Shown: positions 32,686 to 41,528 of the stretch, piece after piece
How the letters are laid out: each line of letters opens with the position of its first letter
How positions within the stretch are numbered: the stretch's first letter is position 1
Origin: an uncultured Bacilli bacterium
Lineage (GTDB): Bacteria > Bacillota_I > Bacilli_A > RF39 > UBA660
Reading direction: 5' to 3'
DNA: 48,036 nucleotides
Assembly (NCBI GenBank): GCA_944363805.1
Contig: CALVVH010000002.1
Span: 1 to 48,036, forward strand
Notes under the pieces: generated by a model
Told to the model about the DNA's origin: nothing
What the model saw: only the letters and a program-made list of their open reading frames with translations
Databases searched by the model: none
Program-made: the position numbers and the translations under genes

Positions 32686-32714
32686 ATTTTAACATCAATT
32701 ATAGAGCTTGTCAA
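32686..32714 (-). promoter_or_regulatory. Promoter of the lysine-riboswitch operon
   Basis: On the minus strand TTGACA, a 17-base spacer and TAAAAT. The start would be near 32679, at the first base of the aptamer. Its -35 box forms a palindrome with the -35 box of the divergent promoter. Confidence 0.75.
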
Positions 32715-32718
32715 GTAT

Positions 32719-32747
32719 TTGACAATAGTAGGTTATTTTGATAGAAT
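32719..32747 (+). promoter_or_regulatory. Promoter for the tandem membrane-protein genes
   Basis: TTGACA, 17 bases, TAGAAT with a TG extension, 26 bases before ATG 32773. With the divergent promoter it gives TTGTCAA-GTAT-TTGACAA, an inverted repeat made of back-to-back -35 boxes. Confidence 0.75.
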
Positions 32748-32772
32748 AGCAATTATTGAAAAGAGGAAGATT

Positions 32773-34437
32773 ATGGCTAAGACTATAGGCAATGATAAAG
32801 CAATAGAATTTCAATCAGAGTTGCTAAAAACTAGGAAAATGATACGTAATTTAAAAACGATTGGTGTTAATTCATCTATGTATATACAAAGAATTGATGA
32901 GATTGAAGAAATGTGTCATTCTTGTTTTCTAAAACAACATGGTAGTGGGGCTAGTGATAGTGTGCAAATTATGCAAAGAGCTAATGCTGAATTAGTATAT
33001 ATTAAAGCAATTGGAGAGTTACAGAAATTGCAAAATGAGTTAAAAAACTATGATATATATTTCAGTTCATTTAATTATGTTGATAGTATTGATTTTACTA
33101 AGAGTTTTAATCAACAAGAATTAGATGTTATTGCTAGAAATATAATTGGTTTTTTAGATGCAATTAATTCATCTGATACAAGATATTATGCATCAGAAAG
33201 GAATGTAGTTGAGAAATTATATCATTTTGCATATCAAATAATTAAATTAGAACTAAAGACAAGTGGAAAAAGTAAGGTTCTGGATTGGGTTAAGGCTAAT
33301 CCAATTGCGGCGAATTTTATTGACGCAGAAGTTGAACAGGATATTAAATCTTTAGATAAAGATGATTTAGATAATCCAATTTTAAAAAATGCTTTATCAG
33401 CAACTAAAAGTAATGGTCTGAATTTTTCTTATTTAAATGAAGGGATAATTTTAGCTACAGCAATTCAGGGTAATGATGAATTATTAGAAAATATTCGGAG
33501 AGAACTTATCTCTTTGGCAGATGCATTAGAAGATAATCTTGAACAGATGGAAAAGAACGATGAATTAGCCAATAAATATTCAAATAATGTTTTTGAGTAC
33601 AAAAAGAAGTTGAGACGAAATAGGATGCTTAATATTATTAAAATAATTGGTAGTTTATCGATTGTTACTGGAATCCTTCTTGGTGGGTTTAAAATTGGTA
33701 AAAATATTTGTAAGACATCATATCCAACTAGAAATGAAATATATTCTGAAAGTGATAATGTTCAGACTCCTAAAATAGATGGTTATTTCACACCGATTGT
33801 TCAAAATATACCAGATGATGTTGATGAAGTAACAACTACCAATGTAATTGTATATGAGTCTTGGACGGATACGGGGCGAGGATATTTTGCGCGAAGTGTT
33901 ACAACATACGATGCAAGTATGGTATATGATGTCAATTCTACTCACTACAATAGTTTGGGAGATTATGCTAGTCTTGATTTAGATGCTTTTGGTATTGATG
34001 GAGACGAAACTATGGAATATAAAGATACTTTAACTGCCGAAGATATGTATAATGGGACTATAGTGGAAGTTGAGAGAATAATTCAAGACATAGATGAAGA
34101 AAAAGCGGAATATAGTGGCTTAGCTGGTTCTGTTATCTTAGGGGAAATGCTTGTAATTTCATCGTTTATACTTGTTGATTTGATAATTAGGCAAAAATAT
34201 TCATTTGAAAAAATGGTTACTTCGATTCCCCAAAATATAAGTAAAAATAAGAAAAATAGAAAAGCATTAAAAAATTATCTAGAAAAATTGGAAAAATTAC
34301 TAAAGGAAAACAAGCAACTTATTTTAGAAAATGAAGAATTTAGAAATAGATTTGTGGAATTGTATCAAAAATATGCCCCATTTATTCAAAATAGAAAAAT
34401 AGAAGAAAAATATCAAAAATTAGTTAGAGAGAAGTAG
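32773..34437 (+). CDS. Two-helix membrane protein with coiled coils, unknown family (tandem paralogue A)
   Basis: A 554-residue protein; ATG 32773 has AAGAGGA upstream and follows the promoter, unlike the earlier 32677. Residues 1-280 are helical, charged and probably cytosolic. Membrane helices lie at about 285-305 and 449-470. The roughly 140 residues between (SYPTRNEIYSESD onward) should be outside the cell. The C-terminal 80 residues are a Lys/Glu-rich coiled coil ending FIQNRKIEEKYQKLVREK. The next gene has the same plan and a similar ending (FLIQDSTILEKYDSLVRK), so they are paralogues. I recognise no family; a membrane-bridging complex of the two is a guess. Confidence 0.7.
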   Translation: MAKTIGNDKAIEFQSELLKTRKMIRNLKTIGVNSSMYIQRIDEIEEMCHSCFLKQHGSGASDSVQIMQRANAELVYIKAIGELQKLQNELKNYDIYFSSFNYVDSIDFTKSFNQQELDVIARNIIGFLDAINSSDTRYYASERNVVEKLYHFAYQIIKLELKTSGKSKVLDWVKANPIAANFIDAEVEQDIKSLDKDDLDNPILKNALSATKSNGLNFSYLNEGIILATAIQGNDELLENIRRELISLADALEDNLEQMEKNDELANKYSNNVFEYKKKLRRNRMLNIIKIIGSLSIVTGILLGGFKIGKNICKTSYPTRNEIYSESDNVQTPKIDGYFTPIVQNIPDDVDEVTTTNVIVYESWTDTGRGYFARSVTTYDASMVYDVNSTHYNSLGDYASLDLDAFGIDGDETMEYKDTLTAEDMYNGTIVEVERIIQDIDEEKAEYSGLAGSVILGEMLVISSFILVDLIIRQKYSFEKMVTSIPQNISKNKKNRKALKNYLEKLEKLLKENKQLILENEEFRNRFVELYQKYAPFIQNRKIEEKYQKLVREK

Positions 34438-35991
34438 ATGAAAAGTATGACTAGAGGGAATGCAATTAATTATAAAAGCAAAAAAAAGGAATTTGTTATA
34501 TTGCTAAATAATTTACAAGCTTTAGGGTTAGATGTTACTCCTTATTGTGAGGCTTTTAAAAGTATTTGGGTTAATTGTGATAAAGAATTAGAAAAACTAA
34601 AGGAAAAAGGAAAGGGTTTTTCTACGGATAGTAATTTAGATTTGATTTATGCCAAATACTTGAAGCAACTGCGGGATTTAATGGCCAATCTAAATGTTTA
34701 TAGGAAGCTACTTAGAGCATATGAAAATTCGCATGCGTATAAAGAGGCTGCCGAAAAAGGAATGTTAACAGAAGAAAATATAACTATATGTGTTAATGAT
34801 GCCATTAGAGAAATTGCTAGGTTAGTAACTATATGTGATTTTAAAGATCCTAATTGTAAAATTATGTTACAAAAAATATTGTCGGCATATACAATTCTTA
34901 TGAAAAAAGAACTGTTTTTTAATGGACATAGTATTTTGATTGATTATATCGAAAGAATAGGTCTTGCCGAAATATTTATTAGTCTTTTAGATAATAATGA
35001 AATCAAAGCGGCTTCTTTAGAAGAATATTTAGTAAGTGATCCTAAGTTTTCTCAAAATATTTTAAATGAGCTTCAAGCTCAATACAATGCTATTGAAGAA
35101 AAGATAGGAAGAAGGGAAGAAGTAGAAAAAGTTCTACACAAAAAAAATATTGCTAAAGGAAAGATGATGAATCGCAAAAAACAAGCTAAGGTTTCTAGAT
35201 TAGTTGCCAGCGCAACAGCTTTAGTAGTTTTGACATCTGGCTTAATTTATGGGGCTAACAAAGGCTTGAAAGCTTTAGCAACTAATCGTCTATATCACAC
35301 TACTAAAACAACTTGCTCGACCATTGATACAACTGAAAAGACAACTAGTAGTTACATTGAAAAAATTAATAATGGAGAAAAAATATTGGTTGTTTCTTAT
35401 ACTCCGTGGGAAGAGTATCTTGAAGATAATTACACCAGAACTGTAGTTAGTGCTGATGTTACCAGTATTGATTATCCTAAATTAGAAAATTATCTAGATA
35501 TAAATCTAGCCAATTTAAGTAATGTTAAGGTTGAAACTGAAACTGCAACTAATTTGACAGATGCCGAAATTTATGAAAGGCAAATTACAGAAGTTATTAG
35601 ACTAATTCAAAATCCTGACGATGCTATACTTGATACAGATAATTTCATCTACAAATATAGTCTTCAAATTATTTTATTTTCTTTATTAACTGTTTATGTA
35701 ATTATCAAAGGAAGTTTTCTTTTTGCTGGTATAACTGAAGGTGTACTTTCAAGTATTTTGGAAAATATTTATAATAATTTAAAAACACGCAAAGATTGCG
35801 ATAAAATATTAGCTGAATTAGATACTGATATAGCAAAATTGATTGCTGAATATAATACTAATGATAAAAATATTGATATACTTATGGAAAAATTTAGGTT
35901 TATATATGATAAATATCGTTTTTTAATTCAAGATTCTACTATTTTAGAAAAATATGATAGTTTAGTAAGAAAAAGCCGATTAATTGATTAA
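34438..35991 (+). CDS. Two-helix membrane protein with coiled coils, unknown family (tandem paralogue B)
   Basis: A 517-residue paralogue of the preceding gene, starting immediately after its stop codon. It has an N-terminal cytosolic helical part (about 1-250), a first membrane helix at about 251-273, an outside domain of about 130 residues rich in Thr, Asn and Asp (TTCSTIDTTEKTTSSY), a second helix at about 407-430 and a C-terminal coiled coil. Both proteins share an outer segment before helix 2 (VERIIQDID versus VIRLIQNPD). A terminator follows. The conserved tandem pair suggests a hetero-oligomer. Function unknown. Confidence 0.7.
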   Translation: MKSMTRGNAINYKSKKKEFVILLNNLQALGLDVTPYCEAFKSIWVNCDKELEKLKEKGKGFSTDSNLDLIYAKYLKQLRDLMANLNVYRKLLRAYENSHAYKEAAEKGMLTEENITICVNDAIREIARLVTICDFKDPNCKIMLQKILSAYTILMKKELFFNGHSILIDYIERIGLAEIFISLLDNNEIKAASLEEYLVSDPKFSQNILNELQAQYNAIEEKIGRREEVEKVLHKKNIAKGKMMNRKKQAKVSRLVASATALVVLTSGLIYGANKGLKALATNRLYHTTKTTCSTIDTTEKTTSSYIEKINNGEKILVVSYTPWEEYLEDNYTRTVVSADVTSIDYPKLENYLDINLANLSNVKVETETATNLTDAEIYERQITEVIRLIQNPDDAILDTDNFIYKYSLQIILFSLLTVYVIIKGSFLFAGITEGVLSSILENIYNNLKTRKDCDKILAELDTDIAKLIAEYNTNDKNIDILMEKFRFIYDKYRFLIQDSTILEKYDSLVRKSRLID

Positions 35992-36016
35992 AAGCAGGTT
36001 TAAAATCTGCTTTTTT
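35990..36016 (+). terminator. Intrinsic terminator after tandem paralogue B
   Basis: AAAAGCAG / CTGCTTTT stem with a nine-base loop and a T-run, at the stop codon of the upstream gene. Confidence 0.8.
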
Positions 36017-36018
36017 CG

Positions 36019-36027
36019 TGGTATAGT
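36019..36027 (+). promoter_or_regulatory. Extended -10 promoter for the esterase operon
   Basis: TGGTATAGT fits TGnTATAAT and is followed by GGTGAT and a TTG start 18 bases later. Confidence 0.45.
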
Positions 36028-36044
36028 AATATTGGTGATAATTT

Positions 36045-36908
36045 TTGAAAATAGTAGATAAGTTTCCTATAAAAAAGAATATCAAATTATATCGGGTGAT
36101 TCAAAATATTGTTAATCCTAATATTGTTAAGAACGAAAAATATGCTGATTCTTTTTTAGATGGCGTGAAAGTACGGGTTTTTGATCCATGGAAAAGTCAA
36201 AAACTTATCATCTATATTCATGGGGGAGGTTGGGTTTCCGGTAATTTAGATACTCACAGTAACATATGTTTTAAACTCGCTAGTGATTTAAAGAGAAAAG
36301 TTATATCTATAGGATATCGTTTAGCTCCAGAATATCCATATCCAGCTGGCTTTGATGATTGTTATAAAGTAATTAAACATATTATGAATAATATATCTTC
36401 TTTTGGCATTACTTGGGATGATGTTGTTTTAATGGGGGATTCTGCCGGAGGTAATTTGGCTTTTGCTCTTAGTTTAAAAGGACTTTATGAGCGAACATTT
36501 AGGGTAGGTAAGTTAGTTTTAATTTATCCAGCGACCCAAACAGATTATACGAAAACTACTAAATATTGTTCAGTTATAACTAATGACGGTAAAGGATTTT
36601 TGACTCGAAAACATTTAGAAGATTATATTAATATGTATTTACTTAAAAGAGAAGATAAAGAAGATATATATGTAAATGTGCTAAACGCTAAACATCTTTT
36701 TGGGTTGCCTAGAACTTTGGTAATTACGGGGACGGATGATCCACTTCATGATGAGGGAGTAGCGTTAGTAAAAAAATTAAAAAGACATTTGGTTAGTGTC
36801 AAACATTATGATATAAAAAAAGCAGTTCATGGGTATTTTACAAATATTTTAGATAAAAAATATACCCGAATAACCATAGAATATATTAAAGGATTTATAG
36901 GTGATTAA
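36045..36908 (+). CDS. Alpha/beta hydrolase, hormone-sensitive-lipase type esterase
   Basis: A 287-residue carboxylesterase. The oxyanion motif HGGGW (about residues 59-63), YRLAPEYPYPA near 95, and the nucleophile motif GDSAGG (131-136, Ser133) define the HSL family; the acid Asp in TGTDDPLHDEG and His in AVHGYF complete the triad. The start is TTG, with GGTGAT upstream. It heads a tight operon with an acyltransferase-like protein and a zinc-ribbon membrane protein, a trio often seen together in Firmicutes, so the substrate may be a lipid or acyl ester. Confidence 0.88.
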   Translation: MKIVDKFPIKKNIKLYRVIQNIVNPNIVKNEKYADSFLDGVKVRVFDPWKSQKLIIYIHGGGWVSGNLDTHSNICFKLASDLKRKVISIGYRLAPEYPYPAGFDDCYKVIKHIMNNISSFGITWDDVVLMGDSAGGNLAFALSLKGLYERTFRVGKLVLIYPATQTDYTKTTKYCSVITNDGKGFLTRKHLEDYINMYLLKREDKEDIYVNVLNAKHLFGLPRTLVITGTDDPLHDEGVALVKKLKRHLVSVKHYDIKKAVHGYFTNILDKKYTRITIEYIKGFIGD

Positions 36909-36910
36909 CG

Positions 36911-38140
36911 TTGAGTAAATGGTATAGATTAGATAATGCGGCGAAGATATTTCCGCCGTCGCAGAATAAATATGATGCCAAGATATTTCGTTTTAGTGTC
37001 AGTTTAAAAGAAAATATCGATGCTAATATTTTAAAGCAAGCGTTAGCTAAAAATTTGGAAGAATTTCCTATTTTTAGGTCAGTATTAAAAAGAGGGCTTT
37101 TCTGGTATTATTTGGAAGAATCACATATTGAGCCGATAGTTTGTGAAGAACATAATCGTCCTTGTAGTAGTTTTGATAATTCGCTACTTTTTCAAGTAAC
37201 TTATTATAAAAAAAGGATCAATTTGGAGGTTAATCATGCTTTAACAGATGGGACAGGTACTTTAATGTTTTTAAAAAGTTTAGTAGCATATTATTTAGAT
37301 ATTAAATATAGTTTAAAAAATAAAGAACTAATCAATATAGCAAGTACAAAGGAAAGTAGTAATGACTCTTTTAAAAAGTTTAAAACAGGAAAAATAAGAA
37401 AAGTTGTTTCTAGTAACAATATTGCTTATCAGGTGCATGATGAGAAGTATGCGGAAAATAGACTTAAGATAATTGAAGGAATTGCTGATGTAAAAAAATT
37501 ACTTGAGTTAGCAAAAAAGAATAATGTAACTTTAACTGTTTATTTGACAAGTGTGTTAATAAAAAGTATTGGAGAAGCAATGGATATAAAGGACCGGAAG
37601 AAACCGATAGTTATTGTAGTGCCTGTCAATTTACGAAATTATTATCCGTCTTATACAGTACGAAATTTTTTTAATGCTGTCAATATAAGTTATAAATATA
37701 ATGGAGAGACTACTAGCCAAATCGCCAAAGTAGTTAAAGAAGAATTTAAGAAAAATTTGGATTCTGAAAATGTCAAGAATAAGATGAACAATATGGCAAT
37801 ATTGGAAGATATATTTATTCTAAGACTCATTCCTATATTTATTAAAGATTTGGTTTTACGTTATGTCTATAAATTTACCGATAAGTATCAGACGATGACT
37901 CTATCAAATATAGGGATTATCAATATGCCAGAGATATATCAAAAGTATATTGATTATTTTGATGTATTTATTAGTACATCAACAATTCAGCTTTGTATGT
38001 GTTCTTATTTAGATAAGATGTTGCTTAGTTTTACTTCACAATTTATCAATAGTGAAATTGAGAAAAATTTCTTTAGATATTTAGCTGATGATGGGGTAAA
38101 TATTGTAATAAATACTAATAAAATTAGGGGTGATAAATAA
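36911..38140 (+). CDS. Condensation-fold acyltransferase (alcohol acetyltransferase/wax-ester-synthase-like)
   Basis: A 409-residue protein of the chloramphenicol-acetyltransferase/condensation superfamily. The catalytic HxxxDG-type motif is NHALTDGTG (His about 110), and a C-terminal half with PVNLRNYYPSYTVRNFFNAV near 238 matches the second core element. The likely reaction is acyl transfer to an alcohol. The start is TTG, with AGGTGA upstream, two bases after the esterase gene. Esterase and acyltransferase together may balance an acyl modification. The substrate is unknown. Confidence 0.75.
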   Translation: MSKWYRLDNAAKIFPPSQNKYDAKIFRFSVSLKENIDANILKQALAKNLEEFPIFRSVLKRGLFWYYLEESHIEPIVCEEHNRPCSSFDNSLLFQVTYYKKRINLEVNHALTDGTGTLMFLKSLVAYYLDIKYSLKNKELINIASTKESSNDSFKKFKTGKIRKVVSSNNIAYQVHDEKYAENRLKIIEGIADVKKLLELAKKNNVTLTVYLTSVLIKSIGEAMDIKDRKKPIVIVVPVNLRNYYPSYTVRNFFNAVNISYKYNGETTSQIAKVVKEEFKKNLDSENVKNKMNNMAILEDIFILRLIPIFIKDLVLRYVYKFTDKYQTMTLSNIGIINMPEIYQKYIDYFDVFISTSTIQLCMCSYLDKMLLSFTSQFINSEIEKNFFRYLADDGVNIVINTNKIRGDK

Positions 38141-38799
38141 TGCAAAGGTGTTTGAAATGTAAAGTAGATATTGCTAGTGATACTAATATTTGTCCGCTTT
38201 GTAAAACACCAATTGAAAAAGGAGCAACTGCCGATGTTTTTCCACGATTAGAATATAATTATAAGCATCATAGCTTACTTTTAAATATTTTAAAAGTATG
38301 TTCTTTAGTAGCAGTAGTGCTATGTTTATTTATCAATTTTACGATTAGTAGATCGATTTCTTGGGCTTGGTTTGTTATTGCTGGAGTCTTTTCCTTTTGG
38401 CTGACTTTAGTTACAGCATTAAGAGGCAGAAAACATTTTATGAAAATGTTATTTGCAGAAATGCTTTTGATTATCGTGGTGTCTATTCTTTGGGACTATT
38501 TTACTGGTTTTAATTTTTGGAGTATTAATTATTGTTTACCTTTTTTATGTAGTATTTATACAATTGCTATTATGATAATGCGGATATTTCGGCAGAATTT
38601 AGCTAAAGATTTTATCTTTTATGCAACAATCAATTCAATGATAGGTTTGGTACCAGGGATACTACTTATTTTAAATAAAGTTACAGTTCTTTGGCCAAGT
38701 TATATTTCAGTGATAATAAGTATAATTGTCTTAGTCTTTTTGACTGTATTTAATAAAAAACAAGTGAAAAATGAACTAGAAAGGAGATTTCATATTTAA
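38140..38799 (+). CDS. DUF6320-like zinc-ribbon membrane protein
   Basis: A 219-residue protein with an N-terminal zinc ribbon (CLKC at residues 4-7, CPLC at 18-21) and about six membrane helices from residue 46 on. This combination, adjacent to an HSL esterase and a condensation-fold acyltransferase, matches what I know as DUF6320 proteins. It starts on the last base of the previous stop codon (TAATG), and the next gene starts the same way, so all are co-translated. Function unknown; it may host or present the lipid substrate of the operon. Confidence 0.65.
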   Translation: MQRCLKCKVDIASDTNICPLCKTPIEKGATADVFPRLEYNYKHHSLLLNILKVCSLVAVVLCLFINFTISRSISWAWFVIAGVFSFWLTLVTALRGRKHFMKMLFAEMLLIIVVSILWDYFTGFNFWSINYCLPFLCSIYTIAIMIMRIFRQNLAKDFIFYATINSMIGLVPGILLILNKVTVLWPSYISVIISIIVLVFLTVFNKKQVKNELERRFHI

Positions 38800-39260
38800 T
38801 GGATTTAACATTTAAAGTTGGTGAAAATGAACGATTCAATGTCAGGAGTGCTGCTATAATTAGGCATCAAGATAATTATCTCATCAGTAAAAGAAATGAT
38901 AAGGATTATTATAGTATTTTGGGAGGACGTATTAATTTTGGTGAAGATAGTAAGGCAGCTGTTTTGCGAGAGATAAGAGAAGAATTAGGTTGGGATTTAT
39001 CTGATGCTAAATTGGTTCGTATTATGGAAAATTTCTTTTCTTATTCAGATGGAACGAAATTTCATGAATATTTATTTGTTTATCTTATGAATGTTAGTGA
39101 AGAATATTTTAAAAAGGGAGATTTCATCAATTTAGAAAATCCCAATATGCATATGTTGTGGTATAAGAAAGAGGATTATTTAAAATTAAATATTAGACCG
39201 TTGGTTATAAAGGGTGTTTTAGAAAGCCCTGATTTTGAACATTTAGTAGTTAGAAATTAA
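38799..39260 (+). CDS. Nudix hydrolase
   Basis: Hydrolyses a nucleoside diphosphate linked to another group. The Nudix box GRINFGEDSKAAVLREIREE (residues 47-66), followed by LGW, fits G-x5-E-x7-REUxEExGU fully. The 153-residue length is typical. It overlaps the upstream gene by one base (TAATG) and ends at a bidirectional terminator. The substrate cannot be told from sequence. Confidence 0.92.
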   Translation: MDLTFKVGENERFNVRSAAIIRHQDNYLISKRNDKDYYSILGGRINFGEDSKAAVLREIREELGWDLSDAKLVRIMENFFSYSDGTKFHEYLFVYLMNVSEEYFKKGDFINLENPNMHMLWYKKEDYLKLNIRPLVIKGVLESPDFEHLVVRN

Positions 39261-39262
39261 TG

Positions 39263-39289
39263 AAAAAGTCATCTTACGATGACTTTTTA
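39263..39289. terminator. Bidirectional terminator between the Nudix gene and the PilB-like gene
   Basis: AAAAAGTCATC / GATGACTTTTT, a perfect 11-bp stem with loop TTAC. A-rich and T-rich ends serve both strands, and the 3' end overlaps the stop of the minus-strand gene. Confidence 0.85.
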
Positions 39290-41173
39290 TAATGTTTCTG
39301 CAACATTTTCTTGAGGATATTGATTGTCTATAGGTTGTTCAAGATTATTGTTAGTTAAATCGGGAATAGTTCCTTCCATGTTTGGTTGTTCTATTACTTC
39401 AGAATTATAAAATTCATTAGGTTTGGTATCAATTGTAAATTGTTCTGGTTGTGGAAAATCATTTAAATTTGGGATTTCTGGATTAATAGTTTGTTCAACT
39501 TGAGGTTGTTCAACATATTGTTCTAAAATTGGTTCGGTATTATTTAGGTTAGTAACTTCAGGGTTACTTAATTGATCGATGAATGGTGGGGCAACAAACT
39601 CTTGATTTACTTGTGGAGTTTCAATGAGATTTTGTTCTGGAGTTTGTACAGAGTCATCTGTGTTAGTCATTTCCGGGGTGTTTATTTCTTCAATTGTAGG
39701 TTGTTCTGCAAATTCTTGATTTTGAGTTATATTTGGATCTAACATTGTAGGTTCTTCGATAAATTCTTGTGTAGCAGGAATTTGTTCGATAGTTTCAACA
39801 GGATTATTGGTAGTAGGCATTACAGGTTCAATAAGTTCTTCAGTTACTGGGGGAATGCTTTCTATTGGTTGATCAATTAATTCTTCTGTTGTTGGTGTAG
39901 GTGATGAAGTAACTTGGGGAGGTGTATCTATTTTGCCCATGAATGCTGCTTTTAAATCGTCTTCATCTTCACCAATATCATCGTCAACATCGATAACTCT
40001 AAGTATTTCATCGATACTTGTAAGACCAGCGACAACTTTTTCTAAACCATCTTTAAGAAGACTGGTAACGTCACTACGATCATAAACAAGGTGCCGAAGT
40101 TCATTTTTGCGAATGTTGTTGGTTATAGCATCTCTTATTTCTTGACTAATTATTAGGACTTCGTGAAGAGCAATACGACCAGTATAACCATTAATACATG
40201 CATCACAACCTTTTGGAGCGTAAATGGTATCTACTTGTTGACCTAAAACTTTCTCAAATAATATCTTTTCAAAATTTGTAGTTGGTCTACTAGTACGGCA
40301 CTTTGGACATAGTCTTTTAACTAGTCTTTGAGAAATTATACCAGTTATGGCACTTCCAAGCAAATATCTTTCAACTTCCATGTCGAGTAATCTTTCGATG
40401 GTATTTAAGGAGTTGTTGGTGTGAATAGTTGAAAGTACTAAGTGACCAGTGATAGATGCTCTAACAGCAATTCGTGCGGTTTCATCATCACGAATTTCTC
40501 CGATCATTATAACGTCAGGGTCTTGACGTAAAATACTTCTTAGAGTGTTACCAAATGTTAGGCCGATGTCTGCCATAACTTGAACTTGATTGATGCCAGT
40601 AATTTTCATTTCGACTGGGTCTTCAACAGTGATTATATTGCGTGATACTGTATTTAGTATTTGTAACATAGCATAAACAGTTGTTGATTTACCAGTACCA
40701 GTAGCTCCGGATACTAAGATGATACCGTTAGGAATACGAAGTAATTTGTAAATTTTTTCCAAATTATTTTCTGATAAGCCGAGATTTTCTAAGCCACTTG
40801 TACTCATTGTGTAGTTCAAGATACGAATAACAATTTTTTCTCCATCGACGATAGGTAAACTCGAAACACGAAGGTCTAGGTCGTTAGTATCAGTTAAGTT
40901 TTTGATAGCACCATCTTGAGGTAGTCGTGTTTCAGTAATGTTCATACCAGCGATAATTTTGATTCTTGTTAAAAGATTCTTTTTAACAAAATTAGGAACT
41001 TTAGCGTATTCTAAAAGTTCCCCATCGATTCTAATGCGGACATTTAATTCATTTTCGGTTGGGTCAAAATGAATATCGGAAGCATTTTTAGAAATGGCAT
41101 CCATAATCATTTCATTAACTATATCTACGACTGGTTTATTTTCATAATCAAAATCTCGAAACATTTGTATCAC
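39287..41173 (-). CDS. PilB/GspE-type assembly ATPase with long disordered C-terminal tail
   Basis: Powers assembly of a type IV pilus, competence pseudopilus or type II-like system. The 628-residue protein starts directly with the N2 domain (no MshEN/N1 domain). Walker A is GATGTGKST (156-164), the Asp box is ITVEDPVE near 181, Walker B is IMIGEIRDDE near 222, the His box is HTNNS near 251, and tetracysteine CPKC (289-292) with CDAC (323-326) binds zinc. From about 415 to 628 the sequence is a low-complexity tail rich in Pro, Glu, Gln, Asn and Thr, which ordinary family members lack. GTG start after AGGG. No other pilus genes are in the window. Confidence 0.88.
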   Translation of the reverse strand: MIQMFRDFDYENKPVVDIVNEMIMDAISKNASDIHFDPTENELNVRIRIDGELLEYAKVPNFVKKNLLTRIKIIAGMNITETRLPQDGAIKNLTDTNDLDLRVSSLPIVDGEKIVIRILNYTMSTSGLENLGLSENNLEKIYKLLRIPNGIILVSGATGTGKSTTVYAMLQILNTVSRNIITVEDPVEMKITGINQVQVMADIGLTFGNTLRSILRQDPDVIMIGEIRDDETARIAVRASITGHLVLSTIHTNNSLNTIERLLDMEVERYLLGSAITGIISQRLVKRLCPKCRTSRPTTNFEKILFEKVLGQQVDTIYAPKGCDACINGYTGRIALHEVLIISQEIRDAITNNIRKNELRHLVYDRSDVTSLLKDGLEKVVAGLTSIDEILRVIDVDDDIGEDEDDLKAAFMGKIDTPPQVTSSPTPTTEELIDQPIESIPPVTEELIEPVMPTTNNPVETIEQIPATQEFIEEPTMLDPNITQNQEFAEQPTIEEINTPEMTNTDDSVQTPEQNLIETPQVNQEFVAPPFIDQLSNPEVTNLNNTEPILEQYVEQPQVEQTINPEIPNLNDFPQPEQFTIDTKPNEFYNSEVIEQPNMEGTIPDLTNNNLEQPIDNQYPQENVAETL

Positions 41174-41196
41174 TCATACCCTTTATTCTAAAAATA

Positions 41197-41225
41197 ATTA
41201 TACAATAAATGTTCCATTTCTACAA
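41197..41225 (-). promoter_or_regulatory. Promoter of the PilB-like gene
   Basis: On the minus strand TTGTAG, a 17-base spacer and TATAAT, 24 bases before the GTG start. Confidence 0.55.
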
Positions 41226-41292
41226 CCCATAATTTTGGATATTTAAAAAATTTTGACTCTTATAGGAAATTTTGTAAATTCATTAAAAAAAG

Positions 41293-41321
41293 TTGACGCA
41301 CATACATTTGTTTTGTAAAAT
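41293..41321 (+). promoter_or_regulatory. Promoter with ACATTTGTTT operator upstream of ruvB
   Basis: TTGACG, a 17-base spacer containing CATACATTTGTTT, and TAAAAT. The same spacer motif occurs at 22289 and 48008. The leader to ruvB is about 200 bases; apart from an unsupported 52-codon frame (41401-41559) and a TATAAT at 41500-41505 I see nothing in it. Confidence 0.65.
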
Positions 41322-41528
41322 TAAATTGTTATTTTCCAAAAGAATAAAAGGGTTAATTTGAATATAGAAATTGATATTAATGATAAATAACATGGCTTAG
41401 ATGAAATCAAAAAGGGAAAAAATTAAAGTAATTAGAAGTTGGTTTGAATTAGATAGTATTCTTGCTAACTTTGGAGTAGAAAATAAATTGCTTCTATTGT
41501 ATAATAATTTTAGTAAGGAGGTTAGCAT

